From Peptococcaceae bacterium UBA5767 (GTDB lineage Bacteria; Bacillota; TC1; UBA5767), in the NCBI GenBank assembly GCA_002418765.1, contig DIET01000023.1:1758-60624 (forward strand): a DNA stretch of 58,867 bases, in the 5' to 3' direction. This document shows, in pieces, positions 43,026 through 51,899 of the stretch (position 1 is its first letter; every line of letters begins with the position of its first letter). Position numbers and translations under genes: made by a program. The notes beneath the pieces were generated by a model, which was not told the DNA's origin, did no database searches, and saw only the letters and a program-made list of their open reading frames with translations.

Positions 43026-45617
43026 TTAGAGACTACGCACCTGCAAAACATCTCCTGTGATAAAAAGATTGACCTCAGAATCCTCCGTTACCTCTCCAGA
43101 AATAATGGCTTTGGCGATTAGCGTTTCCAGATGACGCTGAATATAGCGCTTCAGTGGTCTGGCCCCATATATGCGGTCATAGCCTTTTTCTCCCAAGAAG
43201 TCCAAAAGTTCTTCATCGTACCGCAAAGTAATACGTCGATCAGAAAGTCTCTTTTCCAAATTGGCAATAAGCAGTTTGACAATCTCTCTGATCTGAGATT
43301 TGCTGAGCGGTTTAAACAGAATAATTTCATCCAACCGATTTAAGAATTCCGGTCTGAATTTCTGTCGCATAGCTTCCTCGATTGATTCCTTGATCTCCTC
43401 AGGGATCTCATCTTCCAGTACATTGTCCAATAAGAAATGGGAACCAATGTTGCTGGTCATAATAATGATGGTATTCTTGCAATCCACTGTTCGCCCATGG
43501 CTATCCGTAACCCGACCATCATCCAAAATCTGCAACAAAACATTGAAAACATCCGGGTGGGCTTTTTCAATTTCATCAAATAAAATCACACTGTATGGTT
43601 TTCTGCGGACAGCTTCCGTCAACTGCCCTCCCTCGTCATACCCTATGTATCCCGGAGGGGCACCTAAAAGCCTGGAAACTGTATGTTTCTCCATATATTC
43701 AGACATATCAATACGAATGATGTTGTCTTCACTATCAAACAAACTTTCCGCCAAGGCCTTGGCCAATTCCGTTTTTCCCACACCAGTAGGTCCCATGAAA
43801 ATAAAGGAACCAATGGGTTTGCTGGGATCCTTGATACCAGCCCGCGCCCGCAATATTGCATCCGCCACCAACTCAACGGCTTCATCCTGCCCGATGACAC
43901 GCTTGTGCAATTCCTCTGCCAAACGAAGAAGCTTCTCTTTTTCCCCTTCCATCAACCTACTAAGAGGAATCCCCGTCCACCGGGAAATAATTTGTGCAAT
44001 TTCTTCTTCATCCACTGCTTCTTTTAGCAATTCTCCTTGTTCTTTTTCCTTGGATTCGGCTTCCAAAAACAACCGCTCCAATTCGGGAAGCCTCCCATAT
44101 TTAAGCTCAGCCGCTTTGTTGAGATCATAATCTCTCTGGGCCTTTTCAATCTCCAAATTGACTTCCTTCAATTCTTTACGAAGTGTCTTTACCTCATCCA
44201 GAGAAGATTTTTCCCTTTCCCAGGTCGCCAGAAGCTCCCGCTGTTCTTCCCGTAAATCAGCCAATTCCTTCTGCAGTTCTTCTAGCCTTCTCTTGGAATT
44301 GAAATCTTTTTCTTTCTTCAGCGCAGCTTCCTCAATCTCAAGTTGCATGATGCGTCTTCTTACATCATCAACCTCACTGGGCATGGAATTCATTTCCGTC
44401 TTGATCAGAGCACAGGCTTCATCCACCAAGTCAATCGCCTTGTCGGGCAAAAAGCGATCGGTAATATAACGGTGACTCAATACCGCTGCATTGACCAACG
44501 CACTGTCATAAATTTTTACCCCGTGATACACCTCAAAACGATCCTTCAAACCCCGAAGAATGCTGATGGTGTCCGTAACATCCGGTTCATCAACCAATAC
44601 AGGTTGAAAGCGTCTTTCTAACGCCTTATCCTTTTCAATGTATTTGCGATATTCATCTAATGTGGTAGCTCCAATACAATTGAGTTCTCCTCTGGCCAAC
44701 ATGGGTTTAAGCATATTGCCAGCATCCATGCTTCCTTCCGTTTTACCTGCCCCCACAATATTATGGATTTCATCAATGAAAAGGATTGTCTCTCCTCTGG
44801 ATTCCTTGACCTCCTTGAGAACCGCTTTCAACCGCTCTTCAAATTCCCCTCTAAATTTGGCCCCTGCAATCAAAGCCCCCATATCCAGAGAAAAGATTTT
44901 CTTATCCTTTAAATTATCCGGCACATCACCTCGAACAATTCGGTGCGCCAAACCTTCTGCAATGGCTGTCTTCCCTACGCCAGGTTCACCAATGAGCACT
45001 GGATTGTTTTTGGTCTTACGCGACAAAATTCGAATCACATGGCGAATTTCCTCATCACGCCCAATCACAGGGTCAAGCTTGTCATCTCTGGCTTCTTGCA
45101 CCAAATCATGACCATACTTATGCAACGCTTCATAGGTTGCCTCTGGATTATCAGAAGTCACCCTTTGTGTGCCTCTGATTTTACTCATACTATGCAAAAA
45201 ACGATTTCGGTCAATGCCCCATTCCTTTAACAAACTACCCACATCACCTTTGGCCTTTTCAATCAGACCAAGTATGATATGTTCCACACTCATATAATCG
45301 TCCTTTAAATTTTTTGCCTCTTTTTCTGCTTGATTCAGCACAACATCAAGTTCAGAACTTATATAAACTTTGCCAGCTTCTGCACCGGGTCCTGAGACCT
45401 TGGGCCTTTTCTCAAGCAACGATTCTACCCGCTCACGTACTTCTTTTTCCTCAATGTCCATCCCTTGCAAGAAACGAGCCAAGAGTCCTTCTTCCTGTTG
45501 CAGCAAAGCAAACAGCAAATGATCTGTGCCAACCTCCTGGTGACCATATTCCCGGGCTGTCGATTGAGCCTTGTTGATGGCTTCGATTACCTTTTGTGTC
45601 ATCTTACTTGAATCCAT
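43026..45617 (-). CDS. clpB: ATP-dependent chaperone ClpB
   Basis: Hexameric disaggregase that works with DnaK. The 863-residue protein has the Clp N-domain (about 1-145), NBD1 with Walker A GEPGVGKTAIAEG, the long coiled-coil middle domain (about 410-525) typical of ClpB rather than ClpC or ClpA, and NBD2 with GPTGVGKTELAKALAE. AAGGAG precedes the ATG. It lies downstream of a good sigma-A promoter. Confidence 0.97.
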   Translation of the reverse strand: MDSSKMTQKVIEAINKAQSTAREYGHQEVGTDHLLFALLQQEEGLLARFLQGMDIEEKEVRERVESLLEKRPKVSGPGAEAGKVYISSELDVVLNQAEKEAKNLKDDYMSVEHIILGLIEKAKGDVGSLLKEWGIDRNRFLHSMSKIRGTQRVTSDNPEATYEALHKYGHDLVQEARDDKLDPVIGRDEEIRHVIRILSRKTKNNPVLIGEPGVGKTAIAEGLAHRIVRGDVPDNLKDKKIFSLDMGALIAGAKFRGEFEERLKAVLKEVKESRGETILFIDEIHNIVGAGKTEGSMDAGNMLKPMLARGELNCIGATTLDEYRKYIEKDKALERRFQPVLVDEPDVTDTISILRGLKDRFEVYHGVKIYDSALVNAAVLSHRYITDRFLPDKAIDLVDEACALIKTEMNSMPSEVDDVRRRIMQLEIEEAALKKEKDFNSKRRLEELQKELADLREEQRELLATWEREKSSLDEVKTLRKELKEVNLEIEKAQRDYDLNKAAELKYGRLPELERLFLEAESKEKEQGELLKEAVDEEEIAQIISRWTGIPLSRLMEGEKEKLLRLAEELHKRVIGQDEAVELVADAILRARAGIKDPSKPIGSFIFMGPTGVGKTELAKALAESLFDSEDNIIRIDMSEYMEKHTVSRLLGAPPGYIGYDEGGQLTEAVRRKPYSVILFDEIEKAHPDVFNVLLQILDDGRVTDSHGRTVDCKNTIIIMTSNIGSHFLLDNVLEDEIPEEIKESIEEAMRQKFRPEFLNRLDEIILFKPLSKSQIREIVKLLIANLEKRLSDRRITLRYDEELLDFLGEKGYDRIYGARPLKRYIQRHLETLIAKAIISGEVTEDSEVNLFITGDVLQVRSL

Positions 45618-45660
45618 GGCAATCTCCTTTCTCTCTTTGCTGGCAATCCAGCTTTAGTTT

Positions 45661-45689
45661 ATTATATTCCTTTGGTCAGACAAGGTCAA
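45661..45689 (-). promoter_or_regulatory. Sigma-A promoter of clpB
   Basis: On the minus strand TTGACC (45689-45684), a 17-base spacer and TATAAT (45666-45661), about 45 bases before clpB. A direct repeat TTGACC-TTGTC-TGACC overlaps the -35 box; it resembles a CtsR operator but has a ten-base instead of eleven-base period. Confidence 0.8.
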
Positions 45690-45709
45690 TGTTTTGATTG
45701 GATCCCTCA

Positions 45710-45749
45710 ACAGAAAGAGACTGTACCAAAAGGCACAGTCTCTTTCTGT
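45710..45749 (-). terminator. Inverted repeat after the DUF554 gene, terminator-like
   Basis: ACAGAAAGAGACTGT (45710-45724) and ACAGTCTCTTTCTGT (45735-45749) form a perfect 15-base stem. No pure T run follows, but the arm itself is T-rich. Confidence 0.65.
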
Positions 45750-45767
45750 ATTGGCATCTCCCTGCTC

Positions 45768-46466
45768 TTAAAGCAAAGCAGGAAAAAAACGGAAAACAAA
45801 CATGGTCACCAAAACAGAAACCACAATAGCGGGTAGCAGGTTGGCTACCTTAATCTCTTTTTTGAACAAAATATTAATACCGATTGCTGCGATAAGAAGA
45901 CCACCTGTCGCACTAAGATAAGTCACCACTTCCGAGGTCAGAATTCCTTCCAGCACTCCAGCAAACAGTGTCACCGTCCCTTGATAAGCCAATACCGGTA
46001 GAGCGGCAAAGGCCACGCCAATCCCAAAAGTTGAACCCAAAAGCACAGAGGTTACACCATCCAACGTTGACTTGACATAAAGAATCTGATGATTTCCAGT
46101 TAAACCGGATTCCAATGGTCCAAGCGTTGCCATAGCCCCAATGGAATAAATCAAACTAGCCGTGACAAACCCTTCAATAAAGGTACTTTCCTTGCTACCG
46201 GCAAGCTGATAGAGCTTTTCTCCCAAGCGATTTAGATGGCTGTCTATACCAATCGACTCTCCAATCACTCCGCCCACAATAAGTGATATGATGAGTACCA
46301 ATTCATTCTTGGCCTGAAATGCCATTTTAAGACCAATCAAAATTACCACCAACCCGATGGCATGAAATATGGTTTCCTTGGCACGATCAGGGATACCTTT
46401 TTTAAAGATGAGTCCCAACAACGTACCCACAATGATAGCGATAACATTGACAATGGTTCCAAACAT
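45768..46466 (-). CDS. DUF554 domain-containing membrane protein
   Basis: A 232-residue protein with about six to seven TM helices, matching the DUF554 family (YdfK-like): it opens FGTIVNVIAIIVGTLLGL and contains GVIGESIGIDSHLNRLGEKL. Function of the family is unknown. It follows degV on the same strand after 66 bases and may be cotranscribed with it. Confidence 0.9.
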   Translation of the reverse strand: MFGTIVNVIAIIVGTLLGLIFKKGIPDRAKETIFHAIGLVVILIGLKMAFQAKNELVLIISLIVGGVIGESIGIDSHLNRLGEKLYQLAGSKESTFIEGFVTASLIYSIGAMATLGPLESGLTGNHQILYVKSTLDGVTSVLLGSTFGIGVAFAALPVLAYQGTVTLFAGVLEGILTSEVVTYLSATGGLLIAAIGINILFKKEIKVANLLPAIVVSVLVTMFVFRFFPALL

Positions 46467-46532
46467 AGTTTATCCTTCCCCTGCAAATTCTATTTCATTA
46501 TAGGGAAAGCAAAGAAAAGTTGCAAGGCATAC

Positions 46533-47381
46533 TCAAAAAGCCACGACTACACCCTGATTGGCCGTATAGACAGTACTCAGACCATTGGTTTCCAAAATAT
46601 GTATACTTCTAAAAGGAATGGTGCCCTCAATCATATCCCGCAAAGCCTCCGCACGCTCAAGAGCATTGCAGTGAGATATATAAATATCGATTTCTTCCAC
46701 GTTCAGGTCATGTGATTTCTCCTGAATGGTTGTGAACAACTCCTTCATGGCTTTCTTGCTTCCTCTAGCATTTTTCACCAAAACAATTTCACCTTGGCCA
46801 TCTGTCCCCAAAATCGGCTTAATATTCAATAAACTGGCAACCAATCCTTTGGCCTTGCTTAAGCGTCCATTTTTCATGAGATTGGAAAGATCTTCCAAAA
46901 CAAAAACAGTCGTCAATGCATTGGCATAATCCTGAGCCATCCTAGCCATCACTGCGTAGGATACCCCCGCGGAAGCTTGTGTCAAATGCACCACAAAATG
47001 CGTTACCGCACTTTCCCCCGCAGAAGCACTCAAGGAATCAATAACATAGATCTCTTTATCCGGATGCTCCTTTTGATATTGCTCTTTGGCAGTCACGGCG
47101 CTACTGAAGGTACCACTTAAAGCTGAAGAAATGGTAATCACAAAAACAGCCTCTTCCTCACCAGCAAACAATGTCATAAAATCATGAGGGGAAGGGCAGG
47201 CCGATCTGGCCGGTTCCGCACAGGCTTCCATTAACGCAAGCAATTCCTCTCTGGTTTTTTCAGTATCACGAAATGTCTCCTTGCCTATGGTAATCACAAA
47301 AGGAGTCAAGCTCACATTCGCGAGCATACTGCTTCCCTGCTCCAAATCACATGACGTATCTGCAATAATCTTTACTGACAT
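46533..47381 (-). CDS. DegV family fatty-acid-binding protein
   Basis: A 282-residue cytoplasmic protein of the DegV/FakB family. It opens VKIIADTSCDLEQG and has the fatty-acid carboxylate site in ISSALSGTFSSA and the RLSKAKG loop. FakB-type members present fatty acids to the kinase FakA; no fakA is in the window, so the partner is elsewhere. Single domain of normal length. Confidence 0.93.
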   Translation of the reverse strand: MSVKIIADTSCDLEQGSSMLANVSLTPFVITIGKETFRDTEKTREELLALMEACAEPARSACPSPHDFMTLFAGEEEAVFVITISSALSGTFSSAVTAKEQYQKEHPDKEIYVIDSLSASAGESAVTHFVVHLTQASAGVSYAVMARMAQDYANALTTVFVLEDLSNLMKNGRLSKAKGLVASLLNIKPILGTDGQGEIVLVKNARGSKKAMKELFTTIQEKSHDLNVEEIDIYISHCNALERAEALRDMIEGTIPFRSIHILETNGLSTVYTANQGVVVAF

Positions 47382-47463
47382 CTTGATCCTCCTTCACTTC
47401 CTAAGATACCCTTAGCGTAAAAGAAAACCAAAAAATACACCATCCTACCTGCGAGTGAATTAC

Positions 47464-47492
47464 AAAAAAAAAAGGTGAAATTTCTCTCACCC
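47464..47492 (-). terminator. Terminator of the LuxR-type regulator gene
   Basis: On the minus strand GGTGA pairs with TCACC around an eight-base loop and is followed by ten T. Confidence 0.8.
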
Positions 47493-47497
47493 TTCCA

Positions 47498-48454
47498 TCA
47501 CCTTCTTGGGTGATTTGCTTTCTCCTGATTCTTCAGAACATGGATCATTTGCAGTCTATTGCTCACCTCTAATTTGCGATAAATGCTCTTGATGTGGGTT
47601 TTCACTGTATTCTCCGAAATATTCAGCTCCAAAGCTACCTCTTTGTTGATCAACCCCTGCACCAAATAATCCATTACTTCAATCTCACGCTCTGTCAACC
47701 CCAGATTAGATATCCCTGCTGATTTTGTCACGCCTTGCATCACATCTTGCTCATAATTCAGAAAAACATGCGAACTCATATTATAAAATGACAAAATGGC
47801 AAACGTGGTGTAAGAAAGATGAGTCAGCTGCAAGTAGTAGTTTCTTAAGAGCAATACATCAAATAAAGTAAACGCAATTTGGGGCAAAAAAGCAATCAAG
47901 TATATTCTGGCATCCCTTTTATGGTAGGGATTCACGATACTCCGGTATTGAAAGACCAAAATAGCCGCAATAATAAAAACGCCCAAAGAAGTCAATGGAT
48001 AGTAATAATTGATGGCCGCCCCGATGGCTCCCACCAAATCATTTCCAAACAAGAACATAAAGATAATAATGGTCATAACAAAGATGACCACAATAAAGCT
48101 CAAAACAGCCCGGTAAGTAATTTTTTTAATATAGCTGTTGATAGGGAAAAGTTGTATGCCAAAACGGGTCAGCATGCCAACGATCACAGTCACAGCCGCC
48201 ACAACCAACATTGAAAACAGAGCATAGGTATATTCCAGATCAAACGTTCTGTTGGGCATCATAAGTACATAATGCGTGCTGAAATAATCATAGATATAGA
48301 GAATACCCAACAAGAATGCAATGGGGGTAAGCACCATAAGATTTTTTTTTACCAGCTCATCGCGTGTTTTTATGTATAAAAAGCTCACAAAGCTGACCAT
48401 GGAAATCACGAACGCTGTTTCCACAAACTGAAGAAAATCGGTAATGGCAAACAT
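47498..48454 (-). CDS. Seven-TM membrane-bound LuxR-family transcriptional regulator
   Basis: A 318-residue one-component regulator that is unusual in joining a membrane sensor directly to DNA binding. Residues about 5-240 carry seven hydrophobic helices; residues about 250-312 are a GerE/LuxR helix-turn-helix (LTEREIEVMDYLVQGLINKE, then NISENTVKTHIKSIYRKL). No receiver, PAS or kinase part is present. AAGGAG precedes the ATG. It is read in the same direction as the upstream iron alcohol dehydrogenase gene, 20 bases after its stop, so a shared transcript is likely. Confidence 0.88.
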   Translation of the reverse strand: MFAITDFLQFVETAFVISMVSFVSFLYIKTRDELVKKNLMVLTPIAFLLGILYIYDYFSTHYVLMMPNRTFDLEYTYALFSMLVVAAVTVIVGMLTRFGIQLFPINSYIKKITYRAVLSFIVVIFVMTIIIFMFLFGNDLVGAIGAAINYYYPLTSLGVFIIAAILVFQYRSIVNPYHKRDARIYLIAFLPQIAFTLFDVLLLRNYYLQLTHLSYTTFAILSFYNMSSHVFLNYEQDVMQGVTKSAGISNLGLTEREIEVMDYLVQGLINKEVALELNISENTVKTHIKSIYRKLEVSNRLQMIHVLKNQEKANHPRR

Positions 48455-48474
48455 GGCTGCTCCTTTTCATTCGG

Positions 48475-49650
48475 TTACCACGCAAGGCGATAGATGGATT
48501 CGACATCCTTGGCTCTAAGAATCTGAAATCCTCCCAAGGTAATCGTATCTTCCTGGGTTGCTTTTTGCGCCATCAAAGGGATATCTCTTTCCAAAACATC
48601 CACTTCCCGCAAACGAATCGGCAAATCAATGGCTTGATAAAAAGTTTCCAAAGCCTTGACTCCGCGCTCTATGGTCTGGGGCAAATCATCTAAATTGGGT
48701 TCGATGCCCAGCACCTTGGTGGCAAAATCAAACAGTTTGGCGTGATTGGCCGGGTATTGTGCCACGTAACGCATCCAGGCAGGGAAAATGATGGATAAGC
48801 CGGCACCATGGGCTATGTCATAAATGGCACTCAATTCATGCTCAATGCCATGCGAAGCCCAGTCTGTAGCTCTTCCAAGATCTAGAATTCCATTGTGAGC
48901 CATCGTACCTGCCCACATTAGTTCCGCCCGTGGTCCATATTCTTGAGGATGATGGATCACCTTAAGTGATAAATCAATAATGGATTTCATGGTGGCTTCG
49001 CACAAACTGTCTCCCAAGGTAATGTCCTTGGTGTGAGAAAAATATCGTTCCATCACATGTGCCAGCATATCGGATGCACCACACGCCGTCTGATAATTTG
49101 GCAGCGTCATGGTATGTCTGGGGTTCATACAGGCAAACACCGGTCGCATACAGGAAGCGCCCACCCCTCGCTTGATCCAACCATCCTCCTTGGTGATGAC
49201 ACTGAACATACTTGTTTCACTGCCAGCAGCCGGTATAGTCAAAACCACACCCAAGGGAAGCATCTCCCGTGGTGTTTTTTTGTAGGTAAAGAAATCCCAA
49301 ACAGGATAACTGGATTTGACGCCAATACCGATGGCCTTAGCAGAATCGATTACTGACCCTCCACCTACAGCCAGAATACAATCTATTCCCTCCTTATTAC
49401 ACAGGTCAATGCCTTCTTCCACCAAGCTCAATCTAGGATTTGGCACCACACCTCCAAAAGGGATGACTTCAAGACCTTCTTTTTCTAACAAAGCCACAAT
49501 CTCTTGGTACAAACCAGATACCTTTATGCTACCGCCGCCATAATGAAGCAACACTTTGTTTCCCAAGCCTCTCATCATTTTTCCTACGGCCTTCTGAGAT
49601 TTTTCACCAAAAACAATCTGGGTTGCGTTTTGATATTGAAAGTCCAACAT
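48475..49650 (-). CDS. Iron-containing alcohol dehydrogenase (NAD(P)-dependent butanol dehydrogenase type)
   Basis: A 391-residue group III alcohol dehydrogenase of the BDH subfamily. It opens with FQYQNATQIVFGEKS; the nucleotide site is GGGSVIDSAKAIG; iron ligands are the Asp and His of DMLAHVMERYF and the two His of HGIEHELSAIYDIAHGAG. It reduces aldehydes to alcohols at the end of fermentation, or the reverse. GGAGGG precedes the ATG. A possible extended -10 (TGATAGAAT) lies about 40 bases upstream. Confidence 0.94.
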   Translation of the reverse strand: MLDFQYQNATQIVFGEKSQKAVGKMMRGLGNKVLLHYGGGSIKVSGLYQEIVALLEKEGLEVIPFGGVVPNPRLSLVEEGIDLCNKEGIDCILAVGGGSVIDSAKAIGIGVKSSYPVWDFFTYKKTPREMLPLGVVLTIPAAGSETSMFSVITKEDGWIKRGVGASCMRPVFACMNPRHTMTLPNYQTACGASDMLAHVMERYFSHTKDITLGDSLCEATMKSIIDLSLKVIHHPQEYGPRAELMWAGTMAHNGILDLGRATDWASHGIEHELSAIYDIAHGAGLSIIFPAWMRYVAQYPANHAKLFDFATKVLGIEPNLDDLPQTIERGVKALETFYQAIDLPIRLREVDVLERDIPLMAQKATQEDTITLGGFQILRAKDVESIYRLAW

Positions 49651-49821
49651 GCCCTACCCTCCAAGTATTTAAATTTGCTATTCCCATTCTATCACATCTC
49701 TAAGAATAGATAAGATACAGACACTGAAAAGCTGGTTTTCTTTTTTCACGTGCAACATAGCCCTTTGCCAATATTTCTAGTACAATAAACATGCATATTA
49801 CTGGAAGACGAGGATTATAAT

Positions 49822-51468
49822 ATGGACAAACAACCTACGCATGTATTCGGTCATAAAAATCCTGATACAGACAGTGTCGTATCGGCCACGGCCCTGAGTT
49901 ATCTAAAAAACAAATTGGGTGGTCGGACTTTACCCTATCGCCTAGGCGATGTCAACAAAGAAACGATATTTGTCTATAATCGTTTTCAGGTTCCCATTCC
50001 TCCCCTACTGCAGGATGTCAAAGCCCAAGTCAGCGATTTGGATTATGAAAAACCACAGGCCATGCGCAAAGACCATTCGATTGCTCATGCCTATCGGCAT
50101 ATGCAAGAAACCAATGTGCGCACCTTGCCCATCGTTGATGATCACAAACAACTACTGGGTGTTATGACCATGTATGATGTAGCCATGCATATGATTACCG
50201 GCACAGAGGGTGATCCCATGAAAATTGTCACAAACTATGACAACATGCTCTACACGATTGAAGGCAGAGAATGCGTACGTTCCAAAGAAGAAATCAATGG
50301 ATTGATAACCGTTACTGCATATCATACCCAAACAATAATCAATGAAAAAATCCTGCATGCGCAGTCCATTGTTATTGTAGGAGACCGCCACGAGATCATC
50401 CAGCATGCACTTGATGTAGGTGTAGAACTGATCATTGTGACTGGAGGCAAAAATCTTCCCCCTACGTTTCGAGAAGAAGCCTTGAAAAAAAAGATCAACA
50501 TCATCATTACTCATCATGACACCTACCAGACAACCCGTTTGATGGCCTTGGCCAACCGCATTGAGAGCATAATGAAAACAGAAAATCTGGTCAAAATCGT
50601 CTGCTCTCGCTACCTAGAAGACGTCAGAGAAATTCTGGAAAAATCAAAACACTCAAAATTTCCTATCGTAGACGAACACCACCATTACCAGGGAATCCTA
50701 AGCCGCCGAGACATCCTAAGGCCCAACCGAAAAAAAGTCATATTGGTAGACCACAACGAGTTCCATCAAAGCGTCGAAGGTATTCAAGAGGCCCAAGTTC
50801 TGGAGATCATAGACCATCATAAAATCGGGAGTATCGCCACCATGCTGCCCATCAATTTCAGAAATGAAACAGTGGGTTCCACTTCCACCATCATCTACGA
50901 CATGTTCAAGGAAAAAGATACAAATGTACCAGACCATATTGCTGGCCTTCTGCTGTCTGCCATTCTGTCGGATACTTTGTTTTTCAAGTCCCCCACCACC
51001 ACAAAGCGCGATAAAAAAAATGCCCAAGTATTGGCAAATATGCTGTCACTAGACCTAGCTGGTTATGCCAAAGAAATGTTCCAGGCTGGCACTTCCATTG
51101 CCGATATGCCCAAGGAAGATATTTTTTATAATGACTATAAAGAATTCGATTATAAGTCCATGACACTAGGGATATCACAATTCTTAACATTGGACATCAA
51201 AACCATTCAAGATCGAAAAGATGAAATCTTCAGCATGATGCACACGGCCAGAATACAAAGAAATTTAGGGCTGGTCCTGGTCATCATCACTGACATCATC
51301 AAGGAAGGCTCCTACCTCTATTATGATACTGCTCACGAAGCCATCCTTACGGAAGCATTCAAATTACCGCAGATTTATCAGGGTCTCTTCGTACCCAAGC
51401 TCATCTCCCGGAAAAAACAAATCATTCCTAGCCTACTTGAAGGAATCGATCTTCTGGAAATCATATAG
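49822..51468 (+). CDS. Manganese-dependent inorganic pyrophosphatase with CBS and DRTGG domains
   Basis: A 548-residue CBS-PPase. Residues about 1-65 begin the DHH fold (FGHKNPDTDSV); an insert of about 245 residues holds CBS1, a DRTGG domain and CBS2; the DHH fold resumes with VDHNEFHQ and IIDHHKIG and ends in the DHHA2 domain (about 430-548). The Mn-binding HKNPDTD, Asp and DHH motifs are present. CBS-PPases are inhibited by AMP or ADP and activated by ATP or diadenosine polyphosphates through the CBS pair, coupling pyrophosphate removal to energy state. GAGG precedes the ATG. Confidence 0.94.
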   Translation: MDKQPTHVFGHKNPDTDSVVSATALSYLKNKLGGRTLPYRLGDVNKETIFVYNRFQVPIPPLLQDVKAQVSDLDYEKPQAMRKDHSIAHAYRHMQETNVRTLPIVDDHKQLLGVMTMYDVAMHMITGTEGDPMKIVTNYDNMLYTIEGRECVRSKEEINGLITVTAYHTQTIINEKILHAQSIVIVGDRHEIIQHALDVGVELIIVTGGKNLPPTFREEALKKKINIIITHHDTYQTTRLMALANRIESIMKTENLVKIVCSRYLEDVREILEKSKHSKFPIVDEHHHYQGILSRRDILRPNRKKVILVDHNEFHQSVEGIQEAQVLEIIDHHKIGSIATMLPINFRNETVGSTSTIIYDMFKEKDTNVPDHIAGLLLSAILSDTLFFKSPTTTKRDKKNAQVLANMLSLDLAGYAKEMFQAGTSIADMPKEDIFYNDYKEFDYKSMTLGISQFLTLDIKTIQDRKDEIFSMMHTARIQRNLGLVLVIITDIIKEGSYLYYDTAHEAILTEAFKLPQIYQGLFVPKLISRKKQIIPSLLEGIDLLEII

Positions 51469-51623
51469 AAACTACTTAGCTTAATGAAAAGGCTCTGCTA
51501 GATTTTAGTGTTGTTTATATGATAAAAAAATTGGACTTCAAATAATCATGTCCTATTGTTTTATTATTTGATTTTCTCTTATATTTTCAATACATTTATC
51601 ATTTCGAGGTGCAACTGTAAATA

Positions 51624-51845
51624 TCATTCAGCATCTGTCTTAGCAGACAATTTATCAATCTTAGACTCTAATGTATCAAGTTTAGAAGCCAATGATAATA
51701 TTACCCTAACGAACACCGTAACTATAGTGGAGATAACAATAATAATTCCCCATGTGTTATTCATTAAGAACTCTCCCAAAAAAGTCATAATAATGATCAA
51801 CATAACAAAACACATCAAAAAAATACCCAAAAAGTCTTTCAACAA
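51624..51845 (-). CDS. Small membrane protein with coiled-coil tail, TTG start
   Basis: A 73-residue protein with two hydrophobic helices (about residues 5-24 and 31-51) and a short heptad-like tail LASKLDTLESKIDKLSAK. It begins with one of two adjacent TTG codons (51845 or 51842), with GGGGGG five to eight bases upstream, which supports translation. It is separated from the regulator gene upstream by about 55 bases. No family recognised; the interval 51469-51623 beyond its stop codon is AT-rich and shows nothing else. Confidence 0.6.
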   Translation of the reverse strand: MLKDFLGIFLMCFVMLIIIMTFLGEFLMNNTWGIIIVISTIVTVFVRVILSLASKLDTLESKIDKLSAKTDAE

Positions 51846-51899
51846 TAAATCCCCCCGACCAACATTTTATAAGAATAGATAAACAAATTATGAAGCCAT

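Noticed and set aside
43300..44130. Plus-strand open frame of 276 codons inside clpB
   Set aside because: Antisense shadow of a highly conserved gene; Ser-rich with no recognisable domain.
45661..45700. CtsR operator upstream of clpB
   Set aside because: The two half-sites are ten rather than eleven bases apart and the first bases do not match, so the site is mentioned only as CtsR-like.
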